A stretch of 64,000 nt of DNA, from NCBI RefSeq assembly GCF_024362695.1, contig NC_065419.1:13826678-13890677 (forward strand). Direction: 5' to 3'. The notes below the pieces were generated by a model that ran no database searches, had not been told where the DNA came from, and was given only the letters and a program-made list of their open reading frames with translations. Positions 12,642 to 23,510 of the stretch are shown piece by piece. Origin of the DNA: Pectinophora gossypiella. Lineage: Eukaryota; Arthropoda; Insecta; Lepidoptera; Gelechiidae. Positions within the stretch are counted from its first letter, which is position 1, and each line of letters starts with the position of its first letter. A program made the position numbers and the translations under genes.

Positions 12642-13032
12642 TACGGTCACGAGTACTAATATGTATACACTTTGATACCATGTCACATTAACTTTTTTAA
12701 CGGCCTTTGTGGTCCAGTGGTTGAGCGTTGGACTCACGATCCGGAGGCCCCGGGTTTGAATCCTGGTGGGGACATATAATAAAAATCACTTTGTGAGCAC
12801 AGGCTGATCACCCCAGTGTCCAAAAGTAAGATGATTCGTGCTTCGCAAGGCACGTTAAGCCTTTGGTCCCGGTTATTATTTACTGATGTAAGTGAGTAAT
12901 CGTTACATGAGCCATGTCAGGGGCTTTTGGCGGCCCAATCACAACCCTGACACTAGGGTTGACGACGCTGGTATTCCACATCACAACCCACACAAATTAA
13001 ACCGACAGTCTCCACTCATGACCATGACTGTA
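12642..13032. mobile_element. MITE 'G' split by SINE-A
   Basis: TACGGTCACGAG at 12642 and CATGACTGTA ending 13032; the 299-bp SINE-A lies between. Confidence 0.72.
12699..12997 (+). mobile_element. SINE-A inserted in a MITE-G
   Basis: tRNA-like head GGTCCAGTGGTTGAGCG, B box GGGTTTGAATCC, core CCGTGCTTCGCAAGGCACGT, tail ending CACAACCCACAC. It splits the MITE-G whose halves are 12642-12698 and 12998-13032. Confidence 0.8.
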
Positions 13033-13678
13033 CTTGCTTGATAAACAATCAAAATTATACTTGTTTCAAAAAGGAAAACCAACAGTTTCGACTCAACATA
13101 ACATAACATAAGCTCACGACTATAAGCCAATTGGGGTAGTCAGAGGTACCAACCGCAAGACTTTCTGTTACACAAACGTGATAGGCGGTGATACGTATCC
13201 GTAAATTAATTTAAATTCAGTATATTTATTCAATACGTAACATAGTTATACTTTGAATCGTTATTTTTTTACATAACGAACGCCTGATCCGAATAAAATT
13301 ACTGCAGCTTCTCACAAACTTTATAGCCAGGGAAAAGAAGCTAAATGCTAAAAGTAACTGATTTGTCTAGTTGGAAACTACCCTATTACCATAATACTTA
13401 GCACCTAGTTACACGAAATAAACTACGTTTAATAAATCTTTATTAACTAACTGTTACAACAGCTTACTTCTCTCTGAATCATCACAGGAAACTCTGGTTG
13501 TCAACGTTTAAAAAAGTAAGCAGATATTTTTTAATTTTCAATATTATATTTAAGAAATAAATAGACGAGAAAAATATTCATAAAATTATGGACATATGTA
13601 TTATAACCCGCTTAGATATTCCGTAAACTAATTTAATACCAAGAGACACACAGATGCGCGTGTACGATAATGGCCCCG

Positions 13679-14035
13679 ATTCCTGCAGACATCTCTTAAT
13701 TTAAGTTATACCTGTCATTTTCTTACCCGCCGAAAAGGAAAGGGACGGATGATTGACAGCTCTTAATTTTAGGAAGAATGAGTAAATAAATGAATCCCGT
13801 GCGAATCAAAAAGGTATCTCGCTGGTATGCAAACCGTTTGACGTGTGCTGTCAACATAATAATGGCGGGTTATTGGCCGAAGTAAAATTTTTAGACGGTT
13901 GTTTTAGATTTGTGCTTAAAATTGACGTGTGTTCCATAAATTTTATGCTTGTCGATTACCCGGCCCTTTCCTTTTCGGCGGATAAGAAAATGACAGATAT
14001 AACCTAAAATAAAATTAGATGGTGTTTACAGGAAT
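13679..14035. mobile_element. MITE 'H', about 357 bp, inserted in another repeat
   Basis: Inverted ends of about 75 bp starting ATTCCTG, including TCTTACCCGCCGAAAAGGAA and complement. The interrupted sequence is a low-copy repeat also seen intact near 58,520-58,640 (GATGCGCGTGTACGATAA ... GTCAATGTGTAGTG). Confidence 0.8.
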
Positions 14036-14458
14036 TAGCACCAATGTCAATGTGTAGTGTCTGTGTAAAACGAGGTTGTTTGTGTGAAATTTCCGGGGTG
14101 TGCTATAGGAATAATCAAACAACCTAGACCAGAGTATCCTAAACTAAGGGTCGCGCACTGGTGAGACCCATAAAGATATTTTTTGAATGAATGAATTTCT
14201 TCGGGCCAGCCCTATCATCTCGGAGTTTCCTAGTAGCAAATGAAATATAACACCATTAATTCATTTTGCCATCTTGTCACTTGTCTTTGAATGTTCTGGA
14301 CTATCGGCAGATTTTGTTACGTAATACTTCATTAATGAACACGTGGTGTGTTGCTTTTTGTTGCTATGCGAATAATTTTGTACGAGTATGACTTATTCGT
14401 AGTCTATTTTTGGAGTAAATTATTAACGCAATAAATGATTGGTTTAATGAGGGATTCA

Positions 14459-14640
14459 AATTCAAAAATATCTTTACTCAGTAGGTAACATAGTTACACT
14501 TTGAATAGTGTTTTTTTACATAACGAAAGTCTCATCCGCCTGACACTACTGCAGCTTCTCACGACCTGTATAGCCGGGGAAAAGAAGCTGCAAGAAAAAC
14601 CTCGCCTCGCCACAGGACCCTACACGTTCTTTTTTTTTTT
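14459..14640. repeat. repeat 'K'
   Basis: AAATTCAAAAATATCTTTAC, GTAACATAGTTACACTTTGA, CTACTGCAGCTTCTCACGAC, ending in a T run. Copies at 13,214-13,340, 32,330-32,515 and 47,764-47,873. Confidence 0.65.
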
Positions 14641-15017
14641 AAAAAAAAGGACTTTCCATTTCAGGGTACTCGTTGTTTGAGGTTTAGGCGGTTATTATCA
14701 TAATTAAAACACATAATACCGGAACATCTTTTTTTTATTGTCTGTAACTTTGCATGTGCAGAGTGTAGCTTGTAAGTTGTCCATAATAAATAAATAAATA
14801 AAATAAATTAAACATGAGACTCTCTCCCTATCCCTGATTAACGCGGTAAGAACACGGTATTATGTGTTTTAATTATTTCTAAGGTACGTTCCTTAAAATC
14901 TCTAGAGATCTGTAGAGTTTTTTCTTCGTTTAACCTTCTAATTTCATGGATACCAGACATATGCATCTTTCATCTTCGTTTTTGGGTTTACAAGATAACC
15001 CATTTATAAAAATAATT

Positions 15018-15262
15018 GTTGTTTGCCATTTGGATCACATTATGTATAGAATAATGTTGCTACCTATATTTCTTCTCTTTTTGAAGAGAATAAATAATGG
15101 GTGGAAGATGTAATTGCGCCTGGGTGTAATAACAAGGGTCATTGATAGCCAAAAAAAGATTAAAGTTGAATATGTCTGTTATCCATGAAATTCGAAGGTT
15201 CAAACGAAAGAAAAACTATACAGCGCCATCTATATTGTTTTTGGGGATCGTAGCCTGGAAAG
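15018..15262 (+). repeat. repeat 'L'
   Basis: TGTTTGCCATTTGGATCACA through GGGTGGAAG, CCTGGGTGTAATAACAAG to CTATATTGTTTTTGGGGATC. Related copies at 42,515-42,600, 45,775-45,900, 46,375-46,445 and 55,640-55,790. Confidence 0.65.
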
Positions 15263-15282
15263 TCCCTTACTGACATCGCACA

Positions 15283-15680
15283 TTTTTTTTTTGTTTTGGT
15301 TTTCCCCGAAGGGTAAGGCAAAGGGTACTATGCTCATACAGCCATGTCTGACGTATTTTTTTTCTTGATGATTAATGAAATGATGAAAGGTGATGATGAT
15401 GAAACCTAAGCCCCCACCCTCGGAGTAGACTCCTACTCCGAACCCCAAACGAATTAACTCAAAAGTCCGCATAAACTTTTGAGTTATGAAGCGGCTTCCC
15501 GGCACGAAGCGAAAATAGGCAGATACACTTTGTTCATTGAATACTCCAATATAATAACACTCGCGAATGTCTTCCGACTAACTTAATGCGATCATTAACC
15601 ACAAAACACGACTTCGTATTAATTATTTAGATTACTCAATGAAGAAAGCACTGTCCCGTTCCCGTTTCCCGCCGAAAAGC
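15283..15680 (-). mobile_element. short retroelement 'I', copy 2
   Basis: Flanked by a perfect 13-bp duplication CTGACATCGCACA (15270-15282 and 15681-15693). It inserted at the end of a copy of repeat 'L'. The 3' fragment near 7,098-7,200 is a related truncated copy. Confidence 0.8.
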
Positions 15681-15999
15681 CTGACATCGCACAAATTAAA
15701 ACAATATCTAAAGTTTCCGCGGTGTCAAAACATGTTTGACAATTGAATTGTCAAACGTCAATTTACTCATAATATGTTATGCAAATGCGTGTTACGTATG
15801 CGGTTGCGCACGATTGGCATCGGCGACGTAAACACATGCAACAGAGTCTGTCACTCGAACGATTTGTATTGTAAATTAACGGATTATTGTGCCTTTCATT
15901 GTCATCGCTTTGTTTCCAGAGTGTTTACAACGCTGTTTACAGTAAAAAGAAGTCATTATTGCCTGTGGGTCTAAAAAGGCCACATTAAAGCAATTAATC

Positions 16000-16330
16000 A
16001 CAGCCTCTGTGGTCTAGTGGTTAGAGTGTTAGGCTCACGATCTAGAGATCCAGGTTCGATTCCCGATGGGGACATTGTCGAAATTACTTTGTGAGACTGT
16101 CCTTTGTTTGGTAAGGACTCTTCAGGCTTGAATCACCTGATTGTCCGAAAAAGTAACATGATTCCGTGCTTCGGAGGGCACGTTAAGCCGTAGGTCCCGG
16201 CTATTAGCCGTAAAAACCAACCCGCAGTGGAGCAGCGTGGTGGAGTATGCTCCATACCCCCTCCGGTTGATTGAGGAGAGACCTGTGCCCAGCAGTGGGA
16301 CGTTATATAGGCTGTTTATGTATGTTATGT
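16000..16330 (+). mobile_element. SINE-B with 13-bp target-site duplication inside MITE-M remnant
   Basis: Flanked by perfect AAAGCAATTAATC (15987-15999 and 16331-16343). The interrupted host sequence (GGCCACATTAAAGCA..., ...AAGCATTATTGCAATTTGAC) is a MITE-M. Confidence 0.88.
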
Positions 16331-16559
16331 AAAGCAATTAATCTAAAAAATAATCTAAAAAGCATTATTGCAATTTGACATTTGCGCATACAAAAATAAG
16401 TTTTAACTCCCCTGTGGCTTTCTAAAACCAGTGGTTCGGAGAGGTCCCAAAGAGAAATGGAAAGAGGATAGAGTACAGACATAATTCACGCTCTTAACCC
16501 CTTACGGGGTAAGCAAAGCACTTGAAAAAATTGACATGATGAAGTAACCAACCGTGATC

Positions 16560-16875
16560 TCTTCTTTTTTGTGGGTTGTGAGGTAGATTACCAACCTCAT
16601 CAACCCTAGTGTCAGGGTTATTATTAAGCCGCCAAAGGCGCCAGACATGACTCATGTAACGACTACGTACTTACATCAGCAAGTTACTACTGGGACCAAT
16701 GGCTTAATGGGCTTTCCGAAGCACGGATTACTTATTTTGGACAATAATCCTATTGTTCGGTTCGGCGGATCAGCCTGTAATGTCCTAACCAAACTAGGGA
16801 TAACAGAGTGATTTCTGCGATGTGTCCCCACCGGGATTCGAATCCAGAACTGTGAGCTCAACTACATGTCTCCAT
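16560..16875 (-). mobile_element. SINE-A, degraded
   Basis: GTGGGTTGTGAGGTAGATTA at the tail end; B-box complement CGGGATTCGAATCCAG near 16,843. Anticodon-arm part is partly deleted. Confidence 0.7.
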
Positions 16876-16935
16876 CGTGATGGAGAAGTCAGAATATTAA
16901 GTCTATTTTTTTTAAATGTATAACGTCAAAAAAAA

Positions 16936-17096
16936 CAGGGGGTTAAAATGGCCACATCGAAGCAATTCATCTAAGAAAGCAATATTGCAATTTGTCATTT
17001 GCGCATATAAAAGTAAGTGCGCAATACAAACAAATGTCAAATAGCAATATTGCTTTCTTAGATGAATTGCTTCGATGTGCCCATTTGAACCCCCCA
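16936..17096. mobile_element. MITE 'M', palindromic
   Basis: Arms of about 60 bp: GGGGGTTAAAATGGCCACAT... and complement, around a short loop with TAAAAGTAAGTGCGCAATA. Confidence 0.78.
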
Positions 17097-18995
17097 GAAT
17101 TCGACTAGAAGGTGACGATCGTCATAAACTGGCACAGGCTTGGAGCACAGGTCAAAATAAATCTATACTATAAAATGTATCCCTATTACAAAGTTCTTGT
17201 CATCTGTTTCCCACCGGAAATGCGATTACGATTACAGATATGAGCATTTGGCGCGTATATTTTCAATATGGCAGCTTGCCAAGCGACATACGTCACGGTT
17301 GCGATGCGCGTGGTCGGCCGCCAAGTTCTGTGGGTGTGACTTGGCGCAGCCGCCATGGCGTCAAGATTGTACGTTTCAATTTCAAATCGTATCTGTCAAG
17401 AATTGCCAAGTAGGTGACGTAGGCTGTTGACAAGTATCCAATGAGTTCGAACACGAGTGGCTGTACATATAAAATTGCCATTGTTTCATTCGTTTGTAAA
17501 TATTTTATAATTTTTTTATTTTATGTTTTGCCTACATGATAATAAATAAATAAAAAAAACAAATATAATAAAAAATAAAATAAATTAAATATAATATATT
17601 AATTTAACATAAGTACGGAATTTGTAATTTTTTTTCTAATCTACACATACATACACTTTTTATGAGCATCGCCTGAAATAAATGTTTTTTTTATTCTTTT
17701 TATTTACTTTCTGCAGCAGTTGATTATTATGTCTCTTGGGATCAAATCCTTTTTAGGTCAAGTTATAAAAGCAAGTAGGAAAATCCAGGGAAAAAATACC
17801 GCAAATAATTTAATGTATTAATTAATATAAGGTAACTTAAACAGAAATTACACGCTAAAAATGCCAAACATTATAACAAATGACTACACAATGTTTTTTT
17901 GTTTTTTTTTTGTTCTGGCTTCCGCGGCTAGCGATGCGCCAATGACAAATACATAATGTTTCACGACTGAGCCATCATTAAATATCTGTCAAAACAACAT
18001 TAATTGTTCCAATCAAGATATATATGGTCACACTGAACAAGTTTTTTATGAGTCAAAAATCAGCTATTAGCCAGCGCAATATTTTTTCTTTTATTACACT
18101 ATTAAATTGCATCGTCTTTTTATTTTTACTGGTTTAGAAGCGATACAAGTCGAGAATAGGGTTGCCTTTTAGCCAGGTGTCATTGCCCTGACATGTCCGA
18201 CTAATCAATAGCTCAGTCGACGGTGCGCTTGCGGCGTCGTCTTCGAATATCAATAGATTGTCCTAATTGTAAGTTTACCGTGTAAAATTTTCGGTATTCA
18301 TGTACGATTCAATTTAAACTGGTTTTCTTTGTTAAAGACAAAGACAGTATTTTACTTGGGTTTCGAATAGCTACTTCAAAGATGACAGATTTTCAACGAA
18401 TGAAAGCATGCCAATTTACTTTTTTGGTGTAATTTGTAATACACTCAAATACATAACACATATACATAATACTTAAATACACTCGAACACGAGTGGCTAC
18501 ACATAAAAACTCGTGCCCGTAATCCGTAATGAGGTGGGCAGAGCCATAGGCCCCAAGTAATCGCATCCTAAGATGGACTTTATAACGAACTGTCTGATTT
18601 TGACATAATATATAAATAAAAGATGATTGCATTTTCCCCCTGACAACCCTACAACAAATTAGCGAGAAGTCATGGTGCTTACCTGTGAAGTTTCTTGGAA
18701 ATGATTTCTCTGTTTTAGCCATGGTGCGTGCCTTTGGAATGATTGCAGACTCTGCAAAGGAAAAAATAATGTTTTATTTTCCAAGAATCGATATGGAGGT
18801 ATTTGAACGAAGTCATAATTATAGGCGATACGGGCGTGATTGTACGTTATGGGTGTGTGTGTGTCATCTGGATAACTGCATATTTGATACGTATGGTACC
18901 TAATGTACGAATGTACTATGAAACTGAAATAATAAATATGAATATTTAAGGTAAGTAAATATGCACATATAATGTCCAATTTCGCCTATGTTATA
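17097..18995. other. no gene recognised
   Basis: Short frames on both strands at 17,197-17,481 and 18,393-18,979. None shows a domain, consistent splice context or repeat identity that I can support. Confidence 0.45.
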
Positions 18996-19435
18996 CCGAG
19001 AAATAATGTGGGTACACTACGTTAAAACAGTTCTTTTTTTATCAAGAAACATTACAAATAAATAATTTATTCGTACTAATTAATAAGTACATTGAAAACA
19101 AACTACCTAACCTAATAAAAATAAAAAAATATTTTTTTTTTTGGAATTTTTTGGCCTGGTTACATACAATAAAAAAATACTTATAAATTGACACAGATAA
19201 CAAACTCACGCTTTTCAAATGACAGTTCATAGAAATCGTGGCGCGAAAGTCAAATTATTTTGTTAATTGGCAATAGCGAAAAGTATATGCGGACGCGAGG
19301 CTGCGCGTTTAATTTGCATATTATTATTATTTGTCACATTTGTTCAACTGGTGCTAAATATTCAAGAGCGATGTAGAATCGTTATACTTATGGCTATAAG
19401 TCTTAGTTTTTTAAACCTTTTCGGGGACGTCAAAC

Positions 19436-19728
19436 TCATCATCACCAGCCCATTAACGTCCCCACTGCTGGGGCACGGGCCTTCCCTATGGATGGATAGG
19501 GAGATCGGGCCTTAAACCACCACGCGGGCCCAGTGCGGATTGGTGGTTATTAACGACTGCTAAAGCAGCCGGGACCAACGACTTAACGTGCCTTCCGAAG
19601 CACGGAGGAGCTCGAGATGAAAACTTTTTTTTTCTGTGGTCACCCATCCTATGACCGGCCTTTGCGAAAGTTGTAACTTCAACAATCGCAGACCGAGCGC
19701 GTTTACTGCTGCGTCACCGAGCTTCTCA
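19436..19728 (-). mobile_element. SINE-C inside tandem unit, copy 1
   Basis: Full length on the - strand. Duplicated with the unit at 23218-23510. The 82-residue reading frame ending here at 19515 runs through the SINE tail and is not a gene. Confidence 0.85.
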
Positions 19729-21838
19729 AACGTAGACGTCAAACTCGTATGCAACTAATTAAGTAATTCATGTTCATGACAAAAAGCTCGGTTGCGTGGG
19801 TACTTATACGTAGTTCATGCTATTGGGAATATTAGTCAAGCAACAAAAGCTATAACCGCAAAACCTTAATGTTTATCAGTTTATTACGAACTTTTGTCTT
19901 TTCAATTTAACACACTATCGCGTAGTTCTGTGGTACTATGCAAAATGTACAAAAGCATATTGTAATCATCCGTTTACTAAGCGCAGTTAATTACGATGTG
20001 TTACGGGTTTTCAATTGTACGTACATAAAAATGGTACCTACAAATAAAACATTCTGGCGAAGTAATGTGTGTGTATGTATGTGTCCATAATAATACAGAT
20101 TTAATTGTTTTCAGGGCAACAATAGTTTCTTCGTGAAGAACTGGCAAATGACTGTAATACAGTTCTATTTGTCGCCTATTTAGGTACTAAACGACTTCAC
20201 TTCACTCCTTATCTCCATTTCTTAGAAAGATAAAGGTATTTTTTTTTTAATAAAGCTTGGAACTGTATGCTTTACTTTCTATTGCCTACTTTAAGTATCT
20301 TGGTAGAAATTACTAAGAAATTAATCCAATATGAAGTACGTACTTATAAATAATTACAAGATTCTTATTAATTAGAGTACCGTCAAATACAATCTGCTTT
20401 ATTGCTGAATTTCTTCCAAACAAATTATTGGAATAGGCAATGTCTTTATTTTTAACCGGGTAGAGAAAGGTTTCCTATAAGCTTTTTTTTACAACCAGTT
20501 CTTTTTAGTGGCCTAATTTTTTGCCCCTATCCATTCTTACAGGGAAAGTGATCCTGTCACTCAGATATTAACTTTTTATCCGCCATTTAATTAATATGTT
20601 CTCTGTACAAAAATCACCGTTAAACATGCCGGGGGACATTGGCGCCAGGCACTAACGGATCTTCGGTTCTGGTGCGTGTAAAAAAGACAGTTTGTTCTTG
20701 TTACAAATTAGCAATGTGTCAAACGAGGTTATAATGTAGGTATCTAAAAAACTGGCCGAAATAGAATAAAGAAAAATACTTTTCTTTTTTTATTATTCTT
20801 ATAAATATTGTTTAGAATTTAACCAGTATTTTTTTTTAAATAATTTAAATATAGAACGGTGTTTTCTTTTTAAAAACGAAATTAAAACCTATCGTGCGTG
20901 ATATTAATTGGACCACTGTATGTCTGTATATTAATCCCACTGGTTACTGGAATGGTCATACGTTCAACAACAAAATTAAGGAATCTCGACTTTTTATTGA
21001 CTAATAAATAATTATCCTGGCGTATCTCGGTCACCGTTTTATTATGGGCTCATTCAATTTGTTGGTTGTCAGACTTGTCAGCTTGCATTCTGCAAACACG
21101 ACACGGACATTTCTCCAGTGTAAGCTGCGATGTGCTGGCGCCATTAACGGATTGGCGCCTTACGAGTAGAGAAAAAGTAAAAATAAGCGAAGGAACTCAT
21201 TACATATAAAGCCTTGTTGGAAAAAAAGCGTGGCGCCAGGTTTATATTCCGTTGAAGAATTATATTTTATTGGCCCTTTTTGCCTTAATTGCATCATAAA
21301 TAAACATATTTATGAAAACAAAAAACAAACGAAAAAAACTAATACAAAAAGAAACATTGATTATATTAGATAGTCAGACGATAACCTTTGAAATGATTTA
21401 TCTGGCATGAAAGTTCTAGTTCAGTGTACTGAAAATGCGTGATGAAATTCGCACTTGAATCTATTTCGGTGAATCCAAGGTCGGGTCGTACGTCAATCCG
21501 CTTGTCATCAAAACGTTTTTTTTTTCACTAAAGCTCGGTCTGCGTCGAACTAAGCTAAGTAGGCACCTATAATGCTGAAAGCACACAGATTCTTCCGTGT
21601 GGTAGGTAGGTACGCGATGTAAGAATTATATTACAGAACACATAAGGTCGACCTTTATTTGTTTATTTTGAAAAATTAGGAAGGAATTGCCTCCCTGCTC
21701 TTCACAATTTCCCATTTCTGGAGTTTTTTAGGTTAGGTTAGTACTTTTGATTATTTCTCCTTTTTGTTGTTTATTACTGTGATTCGCTAGGTAGCTGATA
21801 TTATTTTTAAAGATATGTACCTATAAACAGTAAGTACG

Positions 21839-21990
21839 TACAGTCATGAGCAATATCATGTAACAACTTTAGAATCCTGTCGCACTATAATATTTGACAT
21901 TTAATGAGACTTACGGTTTAATTTGTCAAAAAAGTTAATGTGACATGGTTTCAAAGGGTATACATATTAGTATTAGTACTCGTGACCGTA
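21839..21990. mobile_element. MITE 'G' in tandem unit (also at 25621-25772)
   Basis: Same ends in reverse: TACAGTCATGAGC and CTCGTGACCGTA. Confidence 0.75.
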
Positions 21991-22139
21991 TTATATTGTT
22001 TGTGTCAGTCACTCACCCTTAACGTAAACAACCTCATCTCAAGGGGCGCAAAACAGGGTTAACGATCTATTAAAACCCCATCTTAGAAACGTTTTGTTAT
22101 TCTGAATGGGATATTTCTTAACCCTCATGTTTATAGTAT

Positions 22140-22500
22140 CGTACCTACCTATAAAAGTAATTCAGCGATTTAGGTACAAAGATGTATAACAAAACTTGGT
22201 AAAAGTTGATAGGTAGGTATGTTATGTATAACTTCTATACAAAATTGTTAAGTAGGTAGGTACCTACCTACTTAGCTATTTTCCTTGTAAATGTAAATAT
22301 GTAGTAAAGCATTGCTATACATAAACCTAGTAGGTACCTAACCTAGCCTACCTATCATCCGATAGGTGCCTACTAGGTACTTGTTTCTTAACATGCATAA
22401 GTTTACGCCACGTTATTCAATGTTTACCTATTTAACTACTTATTTGACTATTTTTTTTATTTATTTGATCAAAATTCGGGTAGGTAGGTAGGTACCTACT
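22140..22500. repeat. TAGG / GTAGGTACCTAC microsatellite-rich DNA
   Basis: Many runs such as TAAGTAGGTAGGTACCTACC, GGTAGGTAGGTACCTACTC. The pattern repeats in copy 2 (25,920-26,280) and continues at 26,700-27,350. Confidence 0.8.
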
Positions 22501-22502
22501 CG

Positions 22503-22586
22503 ATCCTTGTTCGAGACAGTATTTTAACAGTGTAGTCTACGTCTTATACTCCACAAAAACTGTTAAATAATGTCGCGAACAAGGAG
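22503..22586 (+). repeat. hairpin, copy 1 (outermost pair lost)
   Basis: Two arms of about 28 nt (TCCTTGTTCGAGACA... and ...TGTCGCGAACAAGGA) around a loop of about 26 nt, with two internal mismatches and a one-base bulge. Copy 1 has A where copy 2 has C at the base of the stem. Confidence 0.75.
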
Positions 22587-23217
22587 TTACGTATAATCAC
22601 GAGTAATAGAACTTCACTTACAGGTAAGTTCGTTTAATCTCTTAATTATTCAACGTTTACCTATTTATCTATTCATTTGATAGGTAGGTAGCTACCTATT
22701 TGAACTGATAAGCACTTTCGTTGGTTAAGAATGACATATCTACATTGTATAGAGATAGGTACATAGAATCACGCCTCCGAGAAATAATGTGGGTACACTA
22801 CGTTAAAACAGTTCTTTTTTTATCAAGAAACATTACAAATAAATAATTTATTCGTACTAATTAATAAGTACATTGAAAACAAACTACCTAACCTAATAAA
22901 AATTAAAAAATTAGTTTTTTTTTTGGAATTTTTTGGCCTGGTTACATACAATAAAAAAATACTTATAAATTGACACAGATAACAAACTCACGCTTTTCAA
23001 ATGACAGTTCATAGAAATCGTGGCGCGAAAGTCAAATTATTTTGTTAATTGGCAATAGCGAAAAGTATATGCGGACGCGAGGCTGCGCGTTTAATTTGCA
23101 TATTATTATTATTTGTCACATTTGTTCAACTGGTGCTAAATATTCAAGAGCGATGTAGAATCGTTATACTTATGGCTATAAGTCTTAGTTTTTTAAACCT
23201 TTTCGGGGACGTCAAAC

Positions 23218-23510
23218 TCATCATCACCAGCCCATTAACGTCCCCACTGCTGGGGCACGGGCCTTCCCTATGGATGGATAGGGAGATCGGGCCTTAAACC
23301 ACCACGCGGGCCCAGTGCGGATTGGTGGTTATTAACGACTGCTAAAGCAGCCGGGACCAACGACTTAACGTGCCTTCCGAAGCACGGAGGAGCTCGAGAT
23401 GAAAACTTTTTTTTTCTGTGGTCACCCATCCTATGACCGGCCTTTGCGAAAGTTGTAACTTCAACAATCGCAGACCGAGCGCGTTTACTGCTGCGTCACC
23501 GAGCTTCTCA
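23218..23510 (-). mobile_element. SINE-C inside tandem unit, copy 2
   Basis: Identical to 19436-19728 as far as I compared. Confidence 0.85.

Larger units (their letters stand above)
18996..22776. repeat. 3.78-kb tandem duplication, copy 1
   Basis: Nearly identical to 22777-26559, head to tail. The few differences I see are an indel/substitution patch in an A/T run near 19,115-19,140 and an A/C change at 22,503. The unit holds a SINE-C on the - strand, a MITE-G (21839-21990), four GGCGCC sites, TAGG-rich microsatellite DNA and an 84-nt hairpin. No gene is recognisable in it. Confidence 0.95.

Noticed and set aside
17197..17481. Overlapping frames on both strands
   Set aside because: Frames on opposite strands overlap, and there are no splice-site, domain or repeat-coding signals.
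19267..19515. 82-residue reading frame present twice (also 23049-23297)
   Set aside because: Repeated only because of the tandem duplication; it runs into the SINE-C tail and has no protein-like features.
21725..21745. Telomere-like TTAGG repeat
   Set aside because: Only two units (TTAGGTTAGGTTAG), expected by chance within TAGG-rich DNA.
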